64,000 bases of DNA from Bacterioplanoides sp965219715 (lineage in GTDB: Bacteria; Pseudomonadota; Gammaproteobacteria; Pseudomonadales; Oceanobacteraceae), in contig NZ_OZ244785.1 of NCBI RefSeq assembly GCF_965219715.1, positions 1,612,001-1,676,000 on the forward strand, read 5' to 3'. Every line of letters begins with the position of its first letter. The stretch's first letter is position 1. Shown piece by piece: positions 32,548 to 41,753 of this stretch. The position numbers and the translations under genes are program-made. The notes under the pieces were generated by a model that had not been told where the DNA came from, did no database searches, and was given only the letters and a program-made list of their open reading frames with translations.

Positions 32548-33423
32548 TTAAATCAGATCCAGACCAGACAACGCCATTTCCAGTTTGGCACGGTAGCGGT
32601 TTTCCAGCTCTACCAGCGGTAAGCGAATGCCTTTGCCCATGTGACCCATTTTGTGCATCGCCCACTTCACAGGAATCGGGTTTGCTTCACAGAACATCGC
32701 CTGATGCACCGGCATCAGCTTGTCATTGAGTGCTTTTGCCTCATCGGCTTTGCCGTCCAGAGCCAACATACACAGTTCGTGCATCATGGCTGGCGCCACA
32801 TTAGCAGTAACCGAGATATTACCTTTGCCGCCCAGCAGGATCAGCTCATAAGCGGTTTCGTCATCACCGGAATAAACCGCCATACGATCCCCTACCAGAT
32901 CGATTACCTGACGTGCACGCTCAAGGTCACCGGTTGCTTCTTTAACTGCGACAATCTGCTCAACATCCGCCAGAGCAGCAATGGTTTCCGGCAGCATGTC
33001 ACAAGCAGTACGGCCCGGTACGTTGTACAGGATCTGTGGAATATCAACGGCAGCAGCAATAGCTTCATGATGGGCAATCAAACCACGCTGCGGTGGTTTG
33101 TTGTAATAAGGCGTTACCAGCAAAGCAGCATCGGCACCCAGAACTTTCGCTTCCTGAGTCAGCTCAATCGCTTCCGAGGTAGAGTTAGCACCGGTACCGG
33201 CAATGATTGGACGGCGGCCAGCAGCCACTTTCACAACCCGGTCAATCACAGCGCAATGCTCTTTAGTATCCAGCGTCGCAGATTCGCCCGTGGTACCCAC
33301 GGCTACAATGGCGTCAGTTCCTTGTTTGATGTGGAATTCAACCAGGCGGTCCAGGGCTTCCCAATCTAACTGACCATCGTCATGCATGGGGGTTACCAAA
33401 GCAACAATACTGCCGGTAATCAT
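32548..33423 (-). CDS. dapA: 4-Hydroxy-tetrahydrodipicolinate synthase
   Basis: DapA condenses pyruvate and aspartate semialdehyde in lysine and cell-wall diaminopimelate biosynthesis. MITGSIVALVTPMHDDG, VAVGTTGESATL, ILYNVPGRTACDM (catalytic Tyr) and IVAVKEATGDL (Schiff-base Lys) are all present. ATG 33423 with GGAG upstream gives 291 residues; a longer in-frame start at 33465 was rejected. First gene of the unit with bamC, MBL and purC. Confidence 0.98.
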   Translation of the reverse strand: MITGSIVALVTPMHDDGQLDWEALDRLVEFHIKQGTDAIVAVGTTGESATLDTKEHCAVIDRVVKVAAGRRPIIAGTGANSTSEAIELTQEAKVLGADAALLVTPYYNKPPQRGLIAHHEAIAAAVDIPQILYNVPGRTACDMLPETIAALADVEQIVAVKEATGDLERARQVIDLVGDRMAVYSGDDETAYELILLGGKGNISVTANVAPAMMHELCMLALDGKADEAKALNDKLMPVHQAMFCEANPIPVKWAMHKMGHMGKGIRLPLVELENRYRAKLEMALSGLDLI

Positions 33424-33495
33424 TGAGCGATACTCCAAAATCTGAGCGTAAAAACAGAGGCGCAATACTACTGATGCAAGGCCTCAGAAACAAGA

Positions 33496-33516
33496 GAGAG
33501 CGGCAATTCCGCTCTC
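33496..33516 (-). terminator. Candidate terminator hairpin after perM
   Basis: GAGAGCGG pairs with CCGCTCTC around 5 bases. On the minus strand it is followed by TCTTGTTTC, a weak T-rich tract. It lies 20 bases after the perM stop. Confidence 0.55.
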
Positions 33517-33535
33517 ATTTTAACCGGCCATTAGT

Positions 33536-34612
33536 TCAGGCCGCCTGATCTTCAATTCCCTGTTGGCTGGGCCAGGCCTGCAACACCGCTTTAAACAGGG
33601 TTGCTAACGGAATGGCAAAAAACACCCCCCAGAAACCCCAGAGGCCACCAAACACTAATACCGCAACAATAATTGCTACAGGATGGAGGCTAACCACTTC
33701 AGAAAACAGCAAAGGCACCAGCACATTGCCATCCAACGCCTGAATAATGCCGTAGACCACCATCAGGTAGATAAAATCGTTGCTCCAGCCCCACTGTACG
33801 TAGCCAACCATCGCAACCGGCACCGTGATCACAGCGGCTCCGATGTAGGGAATTAATACGGACAAACCGACACCAATCGCCAGTAACGCAGCGTAATTCA
33901 CGCCAAGGATCACAAATGCTATATAAGTAACGCCACCCACGATGCCAATTTCCACGACCTTGCCACGAATATAATTCGCAAACTGCTCATCCATCTCGGC
34001 CCAGACCTTGTTCAGCATATTGCGTCGCTGAGGCAAAAACGAGGTTCCCCAGTTAACAATCTGATCCGAGTCCTTAAGCAGGAAAAACACCAGAATCGGC
34101 ACTAATACGCAGTAAATCAGCACCGCCATTACTCCGGTAATGCCTGAAATGGAAAAGCTCAGAGCCAGCTGACCAATCTTCGCCAACTCTTCACCAATCT
34201 GATGCGTCCACTCCTGCACCTGCTCAATCGATACCAGCTCCGGATATTTTTCCGGCAACAGCATCAGTAACGCCTGCCCCTTGGTCGCCATGCGCGGCAG
34301 TTCATAGAAAAACTGAGTCGTTTGCTGCCAGATAGCGGGCATGATGATAAACAACAAAGCAAGGAATAAACTGACAAACAACAAGAAAACGGTCACCGTG
34401 GCGCCCAGATGGCCAAGTCCGCGGCTTTTGCAGTAATTCATGCCACCCTGAAGCAAATACGCCAGCACGACCGCCGTCAGAAAAGGCGCCAGCACCTGGC
34501 CCAGGGTCACAATAATGACCAGCACTGCAGTAATCAGCAGTAATAACAATAACGCTTCTTCATCTGAAAAGTAGCGATCGATCCAGCGTCTTACGACGTT
34601 TAACATGCCCAT
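33536..34612 (-). CDS. perM: AI-2E/PerM-family inner-membrane transporter
   Basis: A 358-residue polytopic membrane protein of the AI-2E family (PF01594). A long N-terminal hydrophobic stretch (LLLLLITAVLVIIVTLGQ) and the segments AVLIYCVLVPILVFFLLKDSD, IGVGLSVLIPYIGAAVITVP and PVAIIVAVLVFGGLWGFWGV are typical, with a soluble region between TM3 and TM4. Substrates of PerM proteins are not well defined. The start overlaps the tusA-like stop (TGATG), so the two are translationally coupled. Confidence 0.9.
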   Translation of the reverse strand: MGMLNVVRRWIDRYFSDEEALLLLLLITAVLVIIVTLGQVLAPFLTAVVLAYLLQGGMNYCKSRGLGHLGATVTVFLLFVSLFLALLFIIMPAIWQQTTQFFYELPRMATKGQALLMLLPEKYPELVSIEQVQEWTHQIGEELAKIGQLALSFSISGITGVMAVLIYCVLVPILVFFLLKDSDQIVNWGTSFLPQRRNMLNKVWAEMDEQFANYIRGKVVEIGIVGGVTYIAFVILGVNYAALLAIGVGLSVLIPYIGAAVITVPVAMVGYVQWGWSNDFIYLMVVYGIIQALDGNVLVPLLFSEVVSLHPVAIIVAVLVFGGLWGFWGVFFAIPLATLFKAVLQAWPSQQGIEDQAA

Positions 34613-34854
34613 CAGGCTCCCTTTTTAATCCAATACTGATAGACGCCATCGTTATCTTCAGCGTTCATCAGCTCATGAGTGGTGAGTTCTGTAAATTTAC
34701 GGATATCACGCCATGAACCGGCATCCGTCGCTGTCACCCATAACACCTCTCCAACAGCAAGTTGTTTCAGAGCCAGCTTTGTTTTTAATAAAGGCATCGG
34801 ACATTCAAGCCCGCTCGCATCCAGATGTTGTTGATAAGTTGTTAAATCAGACAC
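34612..34854 (-). CDS. TusA/SirA-family sulfur carrier
   Basis: An 80-residue protein with LDASGLECPMPLLKTKLALK, the CPxP motif whose Cys carries persulfide sulfur in TusA-like proteins, followed by ATDAGSWRDIRKFTEL and a C-terminal YQYWIKKG strand. I choose GTG 34854, preceded by AAGG, because it gives normal TusA length; the longer open frame to 34947 would add 31 residues unlike the family. Coupled with perM. The tRNA-thiolation role is proven for E. coli TusA only; this one may serve another sulfur pathway. Confidence 0.85.
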   Translation of the reverse strand: MSDLTTYQQHLDASGLECPMPLLKTKLALKQLAVGEVLWVTATDAGSWRDIRKFTELTTHELMNAEDNDGVYQYWIKKGA

Positions 34855-35051
34855 GAAAATCGCCTTTTGCCAAACTGAACCTGACATTATAGGGTGGATG
34901 TCACAAGGGTTAACAGAGAAAAGCATACCCTGCTGACAAATGCCCACTATGCTTTAGTGGTCTTTGCAGAACTTTTCACCGTCTTGACTGCTCTCAACAG
35001 TGGCTTAAGGTGATAATCGGATCAACGGAATCAGATCAGGAAAATTCAATA

Positions 35052-36503
35052 GTGAAACAAAAGCTCGCCACCCTGTGTTGCCTTGCTGCTCTGAGCAGCC
35101 CTTTCAACACGACTCTGGCCAATACAGAACTGCCCGACCTGGGTGACAGCGCGTCGAGCTACGTATCATTACAGCAAGAACATGCACTCGGCCGTCTCTG
35201 GTTACGCCAACTGCGCAGTCAGACATCGACCATTGAACTGCCACTGGCCAATCAGTTTCTTGAAAACCTGATTTTCCGCCTGATTCCCCATAGCGAAGTA
35301 AAATTATCTGATTTCGAATTCGTCATTATTGATCGCCCGGAACTTAACGCATTTGCCGTTCCCGGCGGCATCATCGGCATCAATTTTGGCATTATGCTGT
35401 ACGCCCGTGACGAAGATGAGCTATCCGCCGTATTAGCCCACGAACTGGCTCACCTGAGTCAACGTCATTTTGCCCGCCAGATTGAAAACGCGGAAAAACA
35501 ACAACCGGTCGCCATTGCCGCCCTGCTCGCCAGCATCTTGTTGATTGCCACCAATAATGCCGATGCGGGCTTCGCCGGCCTGGTGACCAGCCAGGCGGCT
35601 TCGGTACAAAGCCAGCTGGCTTACAGCCGCGACTGGGAACGTGAAGCCGATCGTATTGGCATGAAAGCCTTGGTAGGCGCAGGCCTGGACCCCAATGCTA
35701 TGCCATCGATGTTCCAGGCAATGCTGCAGGCCAACCGTTTTAATAAACGTCCGCCGGAATTTTTGCTGACTCACCCGGTGACAGAAACCCGGGTTGCCGA
35801 TGCTGCCGGCCGGGCTGAAAACTTCCCGCGTAAACCACGGCTGGTGAGTTTTGAATTCGATATTCTGCGCAACATTGCCATGATGCGCTATCAGCTGAAT
35901 GCTGCCGAACAAGCTGCCTATTTTAACCATCAGCTGACACTGGAAGATAAAAACAGCCAGCGTTACGCAGCCAATCAAATCGCCCTTGCGCTAATTGCAG
36001 CCGAAAACAACGAAGCAGAAAAAGGCCTAAAAATTCTCAAAGACATCGCCGCACCATACAGCGACCACGTGGCTTTTATTACACTAAAAGCGGAATTACT
36101 GTCCCAACAGAAGCTATATGCCAAAGCCATCGGAATTCTCGACGACGGCCTGATTTATCAGCCCCAGGACTTTCAGTTACAAAGCACTAAAGCCCGCATA
36201 TTGATGGCTGCACAACAATTTGATTTGGCGACTCAGACATTAAAATCATTGTCTGAACAACGCCCAAGCAACCCTCAGGTATGGCGCAAACTGGCAGAGG
36301 CGGCAGGTAAGGCAGATCAGATTTTGTTATCCCACCGGGCCAATGGTGAATATCTGTTCGCCACTGGTTTCCAGGCCAAAGCCTTACGGCAAATGGAACT
36401 GGCGCTTAAACTGGCGAAAAAGCATCAGGATTTTCAACAGGAAGCAGCCATTACCCGACGGGTACGTATCATGGCAAACAGCCCGACGTCGTTTGGCAAC
36501 TGA
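35052..36503 (+). CDS. bepA: BepA-like periplasmic M48 metalloprotease with TPR repeats
   Basis: BepA assists and quality-controls outer-membrane protein assembly in the periplasm. A signal peptide (KQKLATLCCLAALSSPFNTTLA) follows the GTG start at 35052, preceded by AGGA. FEFVIIDRPELNAFAVPGGIIGI leads to the zinc motif AVLAHELAHLSQRH (HExxH) and RDWEREADRIGMKAL supplies the third ligand. TPR-like repeats occupy the second half from about residue 290. Length about 484 fits. It is divergent from tusA-perM, an arrangement shared with pseudomonads. A start at 35010 (GTG) would put extra polar residues before the signal peptide. Confidence 0.92.
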   Translation: MKQKLATLCCLAALSSPFNTTLANTELPDLGDSASSYVSLQQEHALGRLWLRQLRSQTSTIELPLANQFLENLIFRLIPHSEVKLSDFEFVIIDRPELNAFAVPGGIIGINFGIMLYARDEDELSAVLAHELAHLSQRHFARQIENAEKQQPVAIAALLASILLIATNNADAGFAGLVTSQAASVQSQLAYSRDWEREADRIGMKALVGAGLDPNAMPSMFQAMLQANRFNKRPPEFLLTHPVTETRVADAAGRAENFPRKPRLVSFEFDILRNIAMMRYQLNAAEQAAYFNHQLTLEDKNSQRYAANQIALALIAAENNEAEKGLKILKDIAAPYSDHVAFITLKAELLSQQKLYAKAIGILDDGLIYQPQDFQLQSTKARILMAAQQFDLATQTLKSLSEQRPSNPQVWRKLAEAAGKADQILLSHRANGEYLFATGFQAKALRQMELALKLAKKHQDFQQEAAITRRVRIMANSPTSFGN

Positions 36504-36514
36504 TACAGAAAGGC

Positions 36515-36557
36515 ATAAAAAACGCCGCGTGAATAAATTTCAGGCGGCGTTTTTTAT
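36515..36557. terminator. Bidirectional terminator between bepA and nadA
   Basis: ATAAAAAACGCCGC pairs with GCGGCGTTTTTTAT around a 15-base loop, serving both convergent transcripts. Confidence 0.88.
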
Positions 36558-36567
36558 ACGTGAAAGC

Positions 36568-37596
36568 TTATTTGTTAAAGCTCAGCATACGATCCAGGCT
36601 GATCACCGCACGCTGACGTAAGCCCTCTTCAATCAGAATTTCCTGGCTACCATGCTTTAACACATCGCGCATATTCTGCAGCTCATTCATTCCCATCCAC
36701 GGGCAATGAGCACAACTGCGACACGTTGCACCATTACCAGCAGTAGGTGCTTCAATCAGCAATTTGTCGGGCGCTTCCTGCTGCATTTTATAAAAAATGG
36801 CTTTATCAGTAGCAACGATTAAGGTGTCATTCGGCAACGATTTTGCTGCAGCAATTAACTGACTGGTTGAACCCGCAACATCAGCCAGCTGCACAACAGC
36901 ATCCGGAGATTCCGGGTGAACAAGCACAGCAGCATCAGGATGAACCTTCTTCAGGTCTTCCACGCCTTTGGCTTTAAACTCATCATGCACAATACAGGCG
37001 CTGTCCCAAAGGATCATATCCGCACCGGTTTGTTTCTGAATATAAGTACCCAGGTGTTTATCCGGCGCCCAAATCAACTTTTCACCCTGCTCTTTCAAGC
37101 GAGTCACAATATCCAGTGCAATGCTGGAGGTGACCACCCAATCCGCTCGTGCTTTAACCGCAGCAGAAGTATTGGCGTATACCACGACCGTGCGGTCCGG
37201 GTGTTGATCACAGAACTGCGAGAACTCTTCGACCGGACAACCAATATCCAGCGAGCAGGTCGCCTCAAGAGTTGGCATAAGAATGCGTTTTTCAGGGCTG
37301 AGAATTTTCGCCGTCTCGCCCATAAAACGAACACCTGCGACTAACAGAGTGCTGGCTTTGTGATCGCGACCAAATCGCGCCATTTCCAGCGAGTCGGCGA
37401 CCGTACCGCCGGTTTCTTCAGCCAGCGCCTGAATTTCCGGATCACAATAGTAATGCGCCACCAGTACAGCATCTTCCTGCACCAGAAGCTCACGAATTTC
37501 CTGTTTCAGGGCATCTTTCTCAGCCGGTGTCACAGTCTCTTCTTTGTTCCAGTATTCGCGAATCACTTGTTGTGGCGTTTGTAGCGCGTCAGACAT
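36568..37596 (-). CDS. nadA: Quinolinate synthase NadA
   Basis: NadA condenses iminoaspartate with dihydroxyacetone phosphate to quinolinate in NAD synthesis, using a 4Fe-4S cluster. VAHYYCDPEIQALAEETGG is the family start. Cluster ligands are visible at Cys114 in EATCSLDIGC, in the ACIVHDEF block, and in the C-terminal CRSCAHCPWMGMN. ATG 37596 gives 342 residues; a GTG ten codons earlier is possible. It is monocistronic. Confidence 0.97.
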   Translation of the reverse strand: MSDALQTPQQVIREYWNKEETVTPAEKDALKQEIRELLVQEDAVLVAHYYCDPEIQALAEETGGTVADSLEMARFGRDHKASTLLVAGVRFMGETAKILSPEKRILMPTLEATCSLDIGCPVEEFSQFCDQHPDRTVVVYANTSAAVKARADWVVTSSIALDIVTRLKEQGEKLIWAPDKHLGTYIQKQTGADMILWDSACIVHDEFKAKGVEDLKKVHPDAAVLVHPESPDAVVQLADVAGSTSQLIAAAKSLPNDTLIVATDKAIFYKMQQEAPDKLLIEAPTAGNGATCRSCAHCPWMGMNELQNMRDVLKHGSQEILIEEGLRQRAVISLDRMLSFNK

Positions 37597-37762
37597 AGCT
37601 CTCTCATCACTTACTTTGACAGCCACCCATTACTGCAGTGGCGCCGACATTTTACCACAGCGGTTGCCTGTCGCCGCTGCGGCATTCTGCTGTTTGCTAA
37701 AACACTATTTCTCTGCCCTGGCGATCCGGATACGGCTTTCTGGATTTTCTGACAGGAAATAA

Positions 37763-37798
37763 AAAAGGGGAGAAAACCGGCTGGCTTTCTCCCCTTTT
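37763..37798 (-). terminator. Terminator of the tRNA-Lys pair
   Basis: AAAAGGGGAGAAA pairs with TTTCTCCCCTTTT, followed by T's on the minus strand, 10 bases after the second tRNA-Lys gene. Confidence 0.88.
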
Positions 37799-37807
37799 AG
37801 GAATAAG

Positions 37808-37883
37808 TGGTGGGTCGTGCTGGATTCGAACCAGCGACCAATTGGTTAAAAGCCAACTGCTCTACCAACTGAGCTAACGACCC
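37808..37883 (-). tRNA. tRNA-Lys (anticodon TTT), second copy
   Basis: Read on the minus strand: acceptor GGGTCGT, D-loop with AGCTCAGTTGGTAGAGC, anticodon loop CTTTTAA, T-arm GGTTCGAATCC, and encoded CCA at 37808-37810. It is identical to the copy at 37971-38046. Confidence 0.97.
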
Positions 37884-37970
37884 GATAAGTGCTGCGCAGA
37901 TGAATCTCGCGTCTTTCTCTGAATTATTAAATTCAGTAACAATATCAGCAACTTAACTTCCGTTGAATGA

Positions 37971-38046
37971 TGGTGGGTCGTGCTGGATTCGAACCAGCGA
38001 CCAATTGGTTAAAAGCCAACTGCTCTACCAACTGAGCTAACGACCC
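37971..38046 (-). tRNA. tRNA-Lys (anticodon TTT), first copy
   Basis: Same sequence and structure as the copy at 37808-37883, with encoded CCA at 37971-37973. The promoter at 38061-38088 probably drives both as one transcript. Confidence 0.97.
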
Positions 38047-38060
38047 CGGAAGTGCGGCGT

Positions 38061-38088
38061 ATAATACAGAGATATTTTGGGGTGGCAA
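38061..38088 (-). promoter_or_regulatory. Sigma-70 promoter of the tRNA-Lys pair
   Basis: On the minus strand TTGCCA, a 16-base spacer, then TATTAT, ending 15 bases before the first tRNA base. Good consensus and placement for a stable RNA promoter. Confidence 0.75.
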
Positions 38089-38154
38089 GTACTTTTTTAA
38101 AAAAAGTTTCGATTTCAGCAACTTAGCCCTTTTTCGAGCCGTCAATCAGGTATT

Positions 38155-38188
38155 AAAAAAGCCCGTAATCGCGATGACTACGGGCTTT
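38155..38188 (-). terminator. Rho-independent terminator after the tol-pal operon
   Basis: AAAGCCCGTA pairs with TACGGGCTTT and is followed by a T-tract on the minus strand, about 40 bases after the cpoB stop. Confidence 0.88.
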
Positions 38189-38226
38189 ATTGGCCAAACC
38201 GACAGGTTTCAGGTTTTTCTGAATCG

Positions 38227-39012
38227 TTACTGCAGTTTTTTCAGATACGCTTGCGCAAGGCGGACTGTGCCATCGGCTTTGCCCGGATATTGCTCAATCA
38301 CCTTCTCCAGCCATTCACGCGCTAAAGCATCGTCGCCCAGCTTATGGAACGTGACACCCAGCTTATAGCTGGCATCCGCCGTTTTTGTGTGATCCGGAAA
38401 CTGAGTCACCACTTGCTCAAACGCTTCCTTAGCCTGCTCCAGTTTGTTCTGTACCAGATAGACCTCACCGTTCCAGTAATACGCATTGGCAACCAGTTTA
38501 TCCTGCGGGTAGCTCTCAGTGAACGCTGAAAAGGCCTGATTGGCTTCGCTGAACTTCTTCTCACGTACCAAGGTCATGGCCGCTTTATAAGCATCTGCCG
38601 GAGCAACGGTTGGATTCGAGGTAGCTTCTGTCGCCGTCTGTTCTGGCTGAGCAATTACAGGTTGAGTAATTAAGCTGGCAACACGACGATCAAGATCGAG
38701 GTAACGCGCCTGCTGTTCCTGTTCAACAGTAGCGAGCTGCTGTTGCTGGGTTTCAACCAGACTACGCAACATAGCGATTTCCTGTTGCATCTGTTCCATC
38801 TGAGTTAAAAGCTCAGACATCAGATCACCACCAGTGGTAGCATTCTCAGATTCAGGAGTAACAGAAGAATTGGCGGGGTTTGTTTGGGCTGGGACAACTA
38901 CATCGGTTTGAGCAGGTGCCACGGCAGCGTTGGCACCTACTGAAACCCATTCATCCTCAGCAACAGCGCCGATGGATGTCACCAGCGCTAAAGGCAGGAT
39001 GAACTTTTTCAT
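38227..39012 (-). CDS. cpoB: Cell division coordinator CpoB (YbgF)
   Basis: CpoB is a periplasmic protein that coordinates peptidoglycan synthesis with Tol-Pal constriction. A signal peptide (KKFILPLALVTSIGAVA) is followed by a Gln-rich coiled-coil trimerisation segment (LLTQMEQMQQEIAMLRSLV) and then three TPR repeats starting near ADAYKAAMTLVREKKFSEA, with QNKLEQAKEAFEQVV and AREWLEKVIEQYPGK. Length 261 is normal. Last gene of the operon, starting at the pal stop. Confidence 0.96.
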   Translation of the reverse strand: MKKFILPLALVTSIGAVAEDEWVSVGANAAVAPAQTDVVVPAQTNPANSSVTPESENATTGGDLMSELLTQMEQMQQEIAMLRSLVETQQQQLATVEQEQQARYLDLDRRVASLITQPVIAQPEQTATEATSNPTVAPADAYKAAMTLVREKKFSEANQAFSAFTESYPQDKLVANAYYWNGEVYLVQNKLEQAKEAFEQVVTQFPDHTKTADASYKLGVTFHKLGDDALAREWLEKVIEQYPGKADGTVRLAQAYLKKLQ

Positions 39013-39578
39013 TAACGGCTCTGGTATTTCACTTCAACGCGACGGTTCTTAGCCCATGACGCATCGTTGTGACCAACAACAGCCGGACGCTCTTCGCCAA
39101 AGCTAACAACCTGCAGCTGACCAGCTTTTGCACCGTTAGCCATCAGGAAACGACGTACAGCCATCGCACGACGCTCACCCAGAGCCAGGTTGTATTCAAC
39201 GGTACCACGCTCGTCTGCGTGACCTTCCAGTACTACGCGAGCAGATGGGTTAGCAGCCAGGTAAGCAGCGTGTGCTTTCAGCGCATCTTTACCGTCTTCT
39301 TCCAGAGAGCTCTGATCGAAGCCGAAGTAAAATACAGTCATTTCCAGCAGAGCTTGTTGTGCTTTGTCAGCCTGTTGTTGCAGATCTTCGCTAACCAGAG
39401 CGGCATCTTCAACAACCTGAGTTTGTGCTTCCTGACCTTGTTGAGCGACTTGCTCTTCAATTGCAGTTGGCTGAGAGCTAGCTGCACCTTCGTTTACTTC
39501 GCCAGTGCTGGAGCAAGCAGACATCAGAACAGCGCCCAGAGTTAAACCCAAAGCTTTATACAGTGCAGTTTTTTGCAT
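39012..39578 (-). CDS. pal: Peptidoglycan-associated lipoprotein Pal
   Basis: Pal tethers the outer membrane to peptidoglycan. The lipobox is LMSACSS. The mature part has a long Gln/Ala-rich linker (about 65 residues), then an OmpA-like domain with VYFGFDQSSL, VLEGHADERGTVEYNLALGERRA and QLQVVSFGEERP, the peptidoglycan-binding residues. Length 188. Confidence 0.98.
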   Translation of the reverse strand: MQKTALYKALGLTLGAVLMSACSSTGEVNEGAASSQPTAIEEQVAQQGQEAQTQVVEDAALVSEDLQQQADKAQQALLEMTVFYFGFDQSSLEEDGKDALKAHAAYLAANPSARVVLEGHADERGTVEYNLALGERRAMAVRRFLMANGAKAGQLQVVSFGEERPAVVGHNDASWAKNRRVEVKYQSR

Positions 39579-39611
39579 ATCAGTCTTCCAATCCGAAAGT
39601 TAATTTGAAAA

Positions 39612-40907
39612 TCATTGTAAAATCGGTGACCAAGCCGGCTCCCTGACGTCTCCGTACTTCGATGGAAGGCGGAATTTTACCTCTCCATCAACCGATACTG
39701 CGGCAAGAATGCTACGATCAGCCTCACTTGCCGCATAAATTACCATACTTCCATTGGGTGCAACACTAGGTGATTCATCCAATTCAGTCTCACTGGTAAG
39801 AATGTGCACTCTGCCACTTTTCATATCCTGAGAAGCGATATGAAAACGTTTACCGGATTGGTGCACATAAACCATCTTGCGTCCGTCTGCGGTCAGACGA
39901 GCACGCGCATTATATTTGCCTTCAAATGTCAGTCGTTCAACCTTCTTTGACGCCAGGTTGACCTGATAAATCTGTGGCCCCCCGGCACGGCTGGAGGTAA
40001 AGATCAGGCTTTGACCATCTATAGTCCATTGCGGCTCAGTATCAATTGCGTAATGTTTGGTAATTCGCTCCAGCTTGCGGCTGGCCAGGTCCATCACCCA
40101 GATGTCCGGATTACCCAGCTGAGAGCGCACAAACGCGAGTTTAGTTCCATCGGGTGAAAACGCCGGAGCACTGTTAGAGCCTGAAAAAGCAGCAACTTTC
40201 TCACGCTTGCCCGTCGCTAGTGTCTGAAAAAAGATCTCACTTTTACCATTTTCAAAAGATACATAAGCGACCTTTTTACCGTCCGGAGACCAGGCTGGCG
40301 AAATGATCGGATGTTTGGATTTAAAGATGCGACGTTCACGTGCACCATCGGCGTCTGCATACATCAGGTTAAACAAAGTACGCTCGCGGTTCGTGGTGAC
40401 ATAAATCAGATTGGTGGAAAATACGCCGTCAATGCCCGTCAGTTTTTTAAAAATAAAATCACTGATGTAATGCGCCACATCACGCAACTGGCTGGCTTTG
40501 CCTTTTACCCGGTGACGAAATACTTCGACTTTCTGGTGTACATCCAGAACATGGAATTCAACAGCATAACCCGTCGGCAACACACTCAAACGACCCAACA
40601 CAACAAAATCCTGTTGCAACTTAGCCCAGTCGTCATAATTTACCTGCGATAATTCCGTTGGTCGGCTGATCATATTTTCGGCCGGAATCAGGCGAAAATA
40701 GCCGCTACCAGCAAGATCATTGGCAACGATGCTGCTGACATCCTCGGGAGGAGGATTCTGGCCAGTCCAGGCGAAAGGAACCACGGCTAACGGAATGGCG
40801 CTTTGTTTACCCTGAGTCACTTCAATCACTAACTCTGCACGCGTCAGACTACTGGTCAGGGTTAAGCTGAGAAACAGAGAAAAAACTGCTAAAAAACGAA
40901 CTACCAC
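39612..40907 (-). CDS. tolB: Periplasmic beta-propeller protein TolB
   Basis: TolB interacts with Pal and TolA. A signal peptide (FLAVFSLFLSLTLTSSLTRA) precedes the N-terminal TolB domain and repeated propeller blades with HPIISPAWSPDGKKVAYVS and APAFSPDGTKLAFVRS. The start is GTG 40907 with GGAG eight bases upstream, overlapping tolA by 7 bases. Length 431. Confidence 0.98.
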   Translation of the reverse strand: MVVRFLAVFSLFLSLTLTSSLTRAELVIEVTQGKQSAIPLAVVPFAWTGQNPPPEDVSSIVANDLAGSGYFRLIPAENMISRPTELSQVNYDDWAKLQQDFVVLGRLSVLPTGYAVEFHVLDVHQKVEVFRHRVKGKASQLRDVAHYISDFIFKKLTGIDGVFSTNLIYVTTNRERTLFNLMYADADGARERRIFKSKHPIISPAWSPDGKKVAYVSFENGKSEIFFQTLATGKREKVAAFSGSNSAPAFSPDGTKLAFVRSQLGNPDIWVMDLASRKLERITKHYAIDTEPQWTIDGQSLIFTSSRAGGPQIYQVNLASKKVERLTFEGKYNARARLTADGRKMVYVHQSGKRFHIASQDMKSGRVHILTSETELDESPSVAPNGSMVIYAASEADRSILAAVSVDGEVKFRLPSKYGDVREPAWSPILQ

Positions 40908-41737
40908 GAGGCATTCTCCGGTCGGAATTTCATCGTAAAACTACGAAAGTTTTGTTCAAACACTGCAATATCTTTTGGCACAGGTAACGGCGAAGCTTTA
41001 CGTATTGCCTGCTCCACGGAACGATCCAGTGCCGGGTTACCACTGCTTTTTACAATCTGTACCTGAACCACTTCTCCGGTTGGAACCAGAGTGAGCTTCA
41101 GCTCCACTTCCATGCCGGAATCCACTGCTGGTGGATAACGCCATTGTGACTGAATCTGCTCTTTAATCAGCAGCGTGTGTTCAGACGTCATAACCGCGGC
41201 ACGTTCCGCTCTGGCTTCAGCCTCTTTCTGAGCCTGCAGTTCAGCTTCAGCCTGCTCCTGAGCCATTTGCTCCAGCATATCCTGTTCCTGCTGTAACTGC
41301 TCCTGACGCAAACGCTCGGCTTGTTCTGCGGCAGCTTTTGCATCGGCCGCTTTTTTCTCCGCAGCACGCTGAGCATCCGCCTGGCGTTTTTTCTCAGCCG
41401 CGGCTTTTTGTTTGGCTAATTTCTCTTTCCTGAGCTTTTCCTGGCGTGCCTTCTCTTTTTTTCGTCGGGCTTCCAATTTACGTTTGCGTTCTTTTTCGGC
41501 GCGTTTTTTTGCCGCTCGTTGCTGACGCTTTTTTTCGAGCTCAGCTTTACGCTTACGTTCTTTAACCGCTTTGTTTTCTTCCTGTACCACATTCGCCATC
41601 ACGTGTTGCGGCACCGGCTCAACAATATGGGGCTTACTGTCAGGCCATTCAATTAAAAACAAGCCAGCCACCGCCAGATGAATCACAATGGCGACAAAAG
41701 CGGCAAAGCCGTAGCTGTTGGGGTTTCTCCAGCTCAT
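40901..41737 (-). CDS. tolA: Cell envelope integrity protein TolA
   Basis: TolA spans the periplasm from the inner membrane (TM near FAAFVAIVIHLAVAGLFLI) through a long Lys/Ala/Glu/Arg-rich helix (about residues 55-185) to a C-terminal TonB-like domain with YPPAVDSGMEVELKLTLVP and NPALDRSVEQAIRKASPLPV. The helical domain is shorter than in E. coli. Length 278. Confidence 0.96.
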   Translation of the reverse strand: MSWRNPNSYGFAAFVAIVIHLAVAGLFLIEWPDSKPHIVEPVPQHVMANVVQEENKAVKERKRKAELEKKRQQRAAKKRAEKERKRKLEARRKKEKARQEKLRKEKLAKQKAAAEKKRQADAQRAAEKKAADAKAAAEQAERLRQEQLQQEQDMLEQMAQEQAEAELQAQKEAEARAERAAVMTSEHTLLIKEQIQSQWRYPPAVDSGMEVELKLTLVPTGEVVQVQIVKSSGNPALDRSVEQAIRKASPLPVPKDIAVFEQNFRSFTMKFRPENASW

Positions 41738-41753
41738 AACAGAATCCGCTGAA

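Noticed and set aside
37945..38145. Minus-strand open frame of 66 codons over the first tRNA-Lys
   Set aside because: It is the translation of the tRNA and its flank; such frames with a QLVEQ...GSNPA pattern are well-known artefacts.
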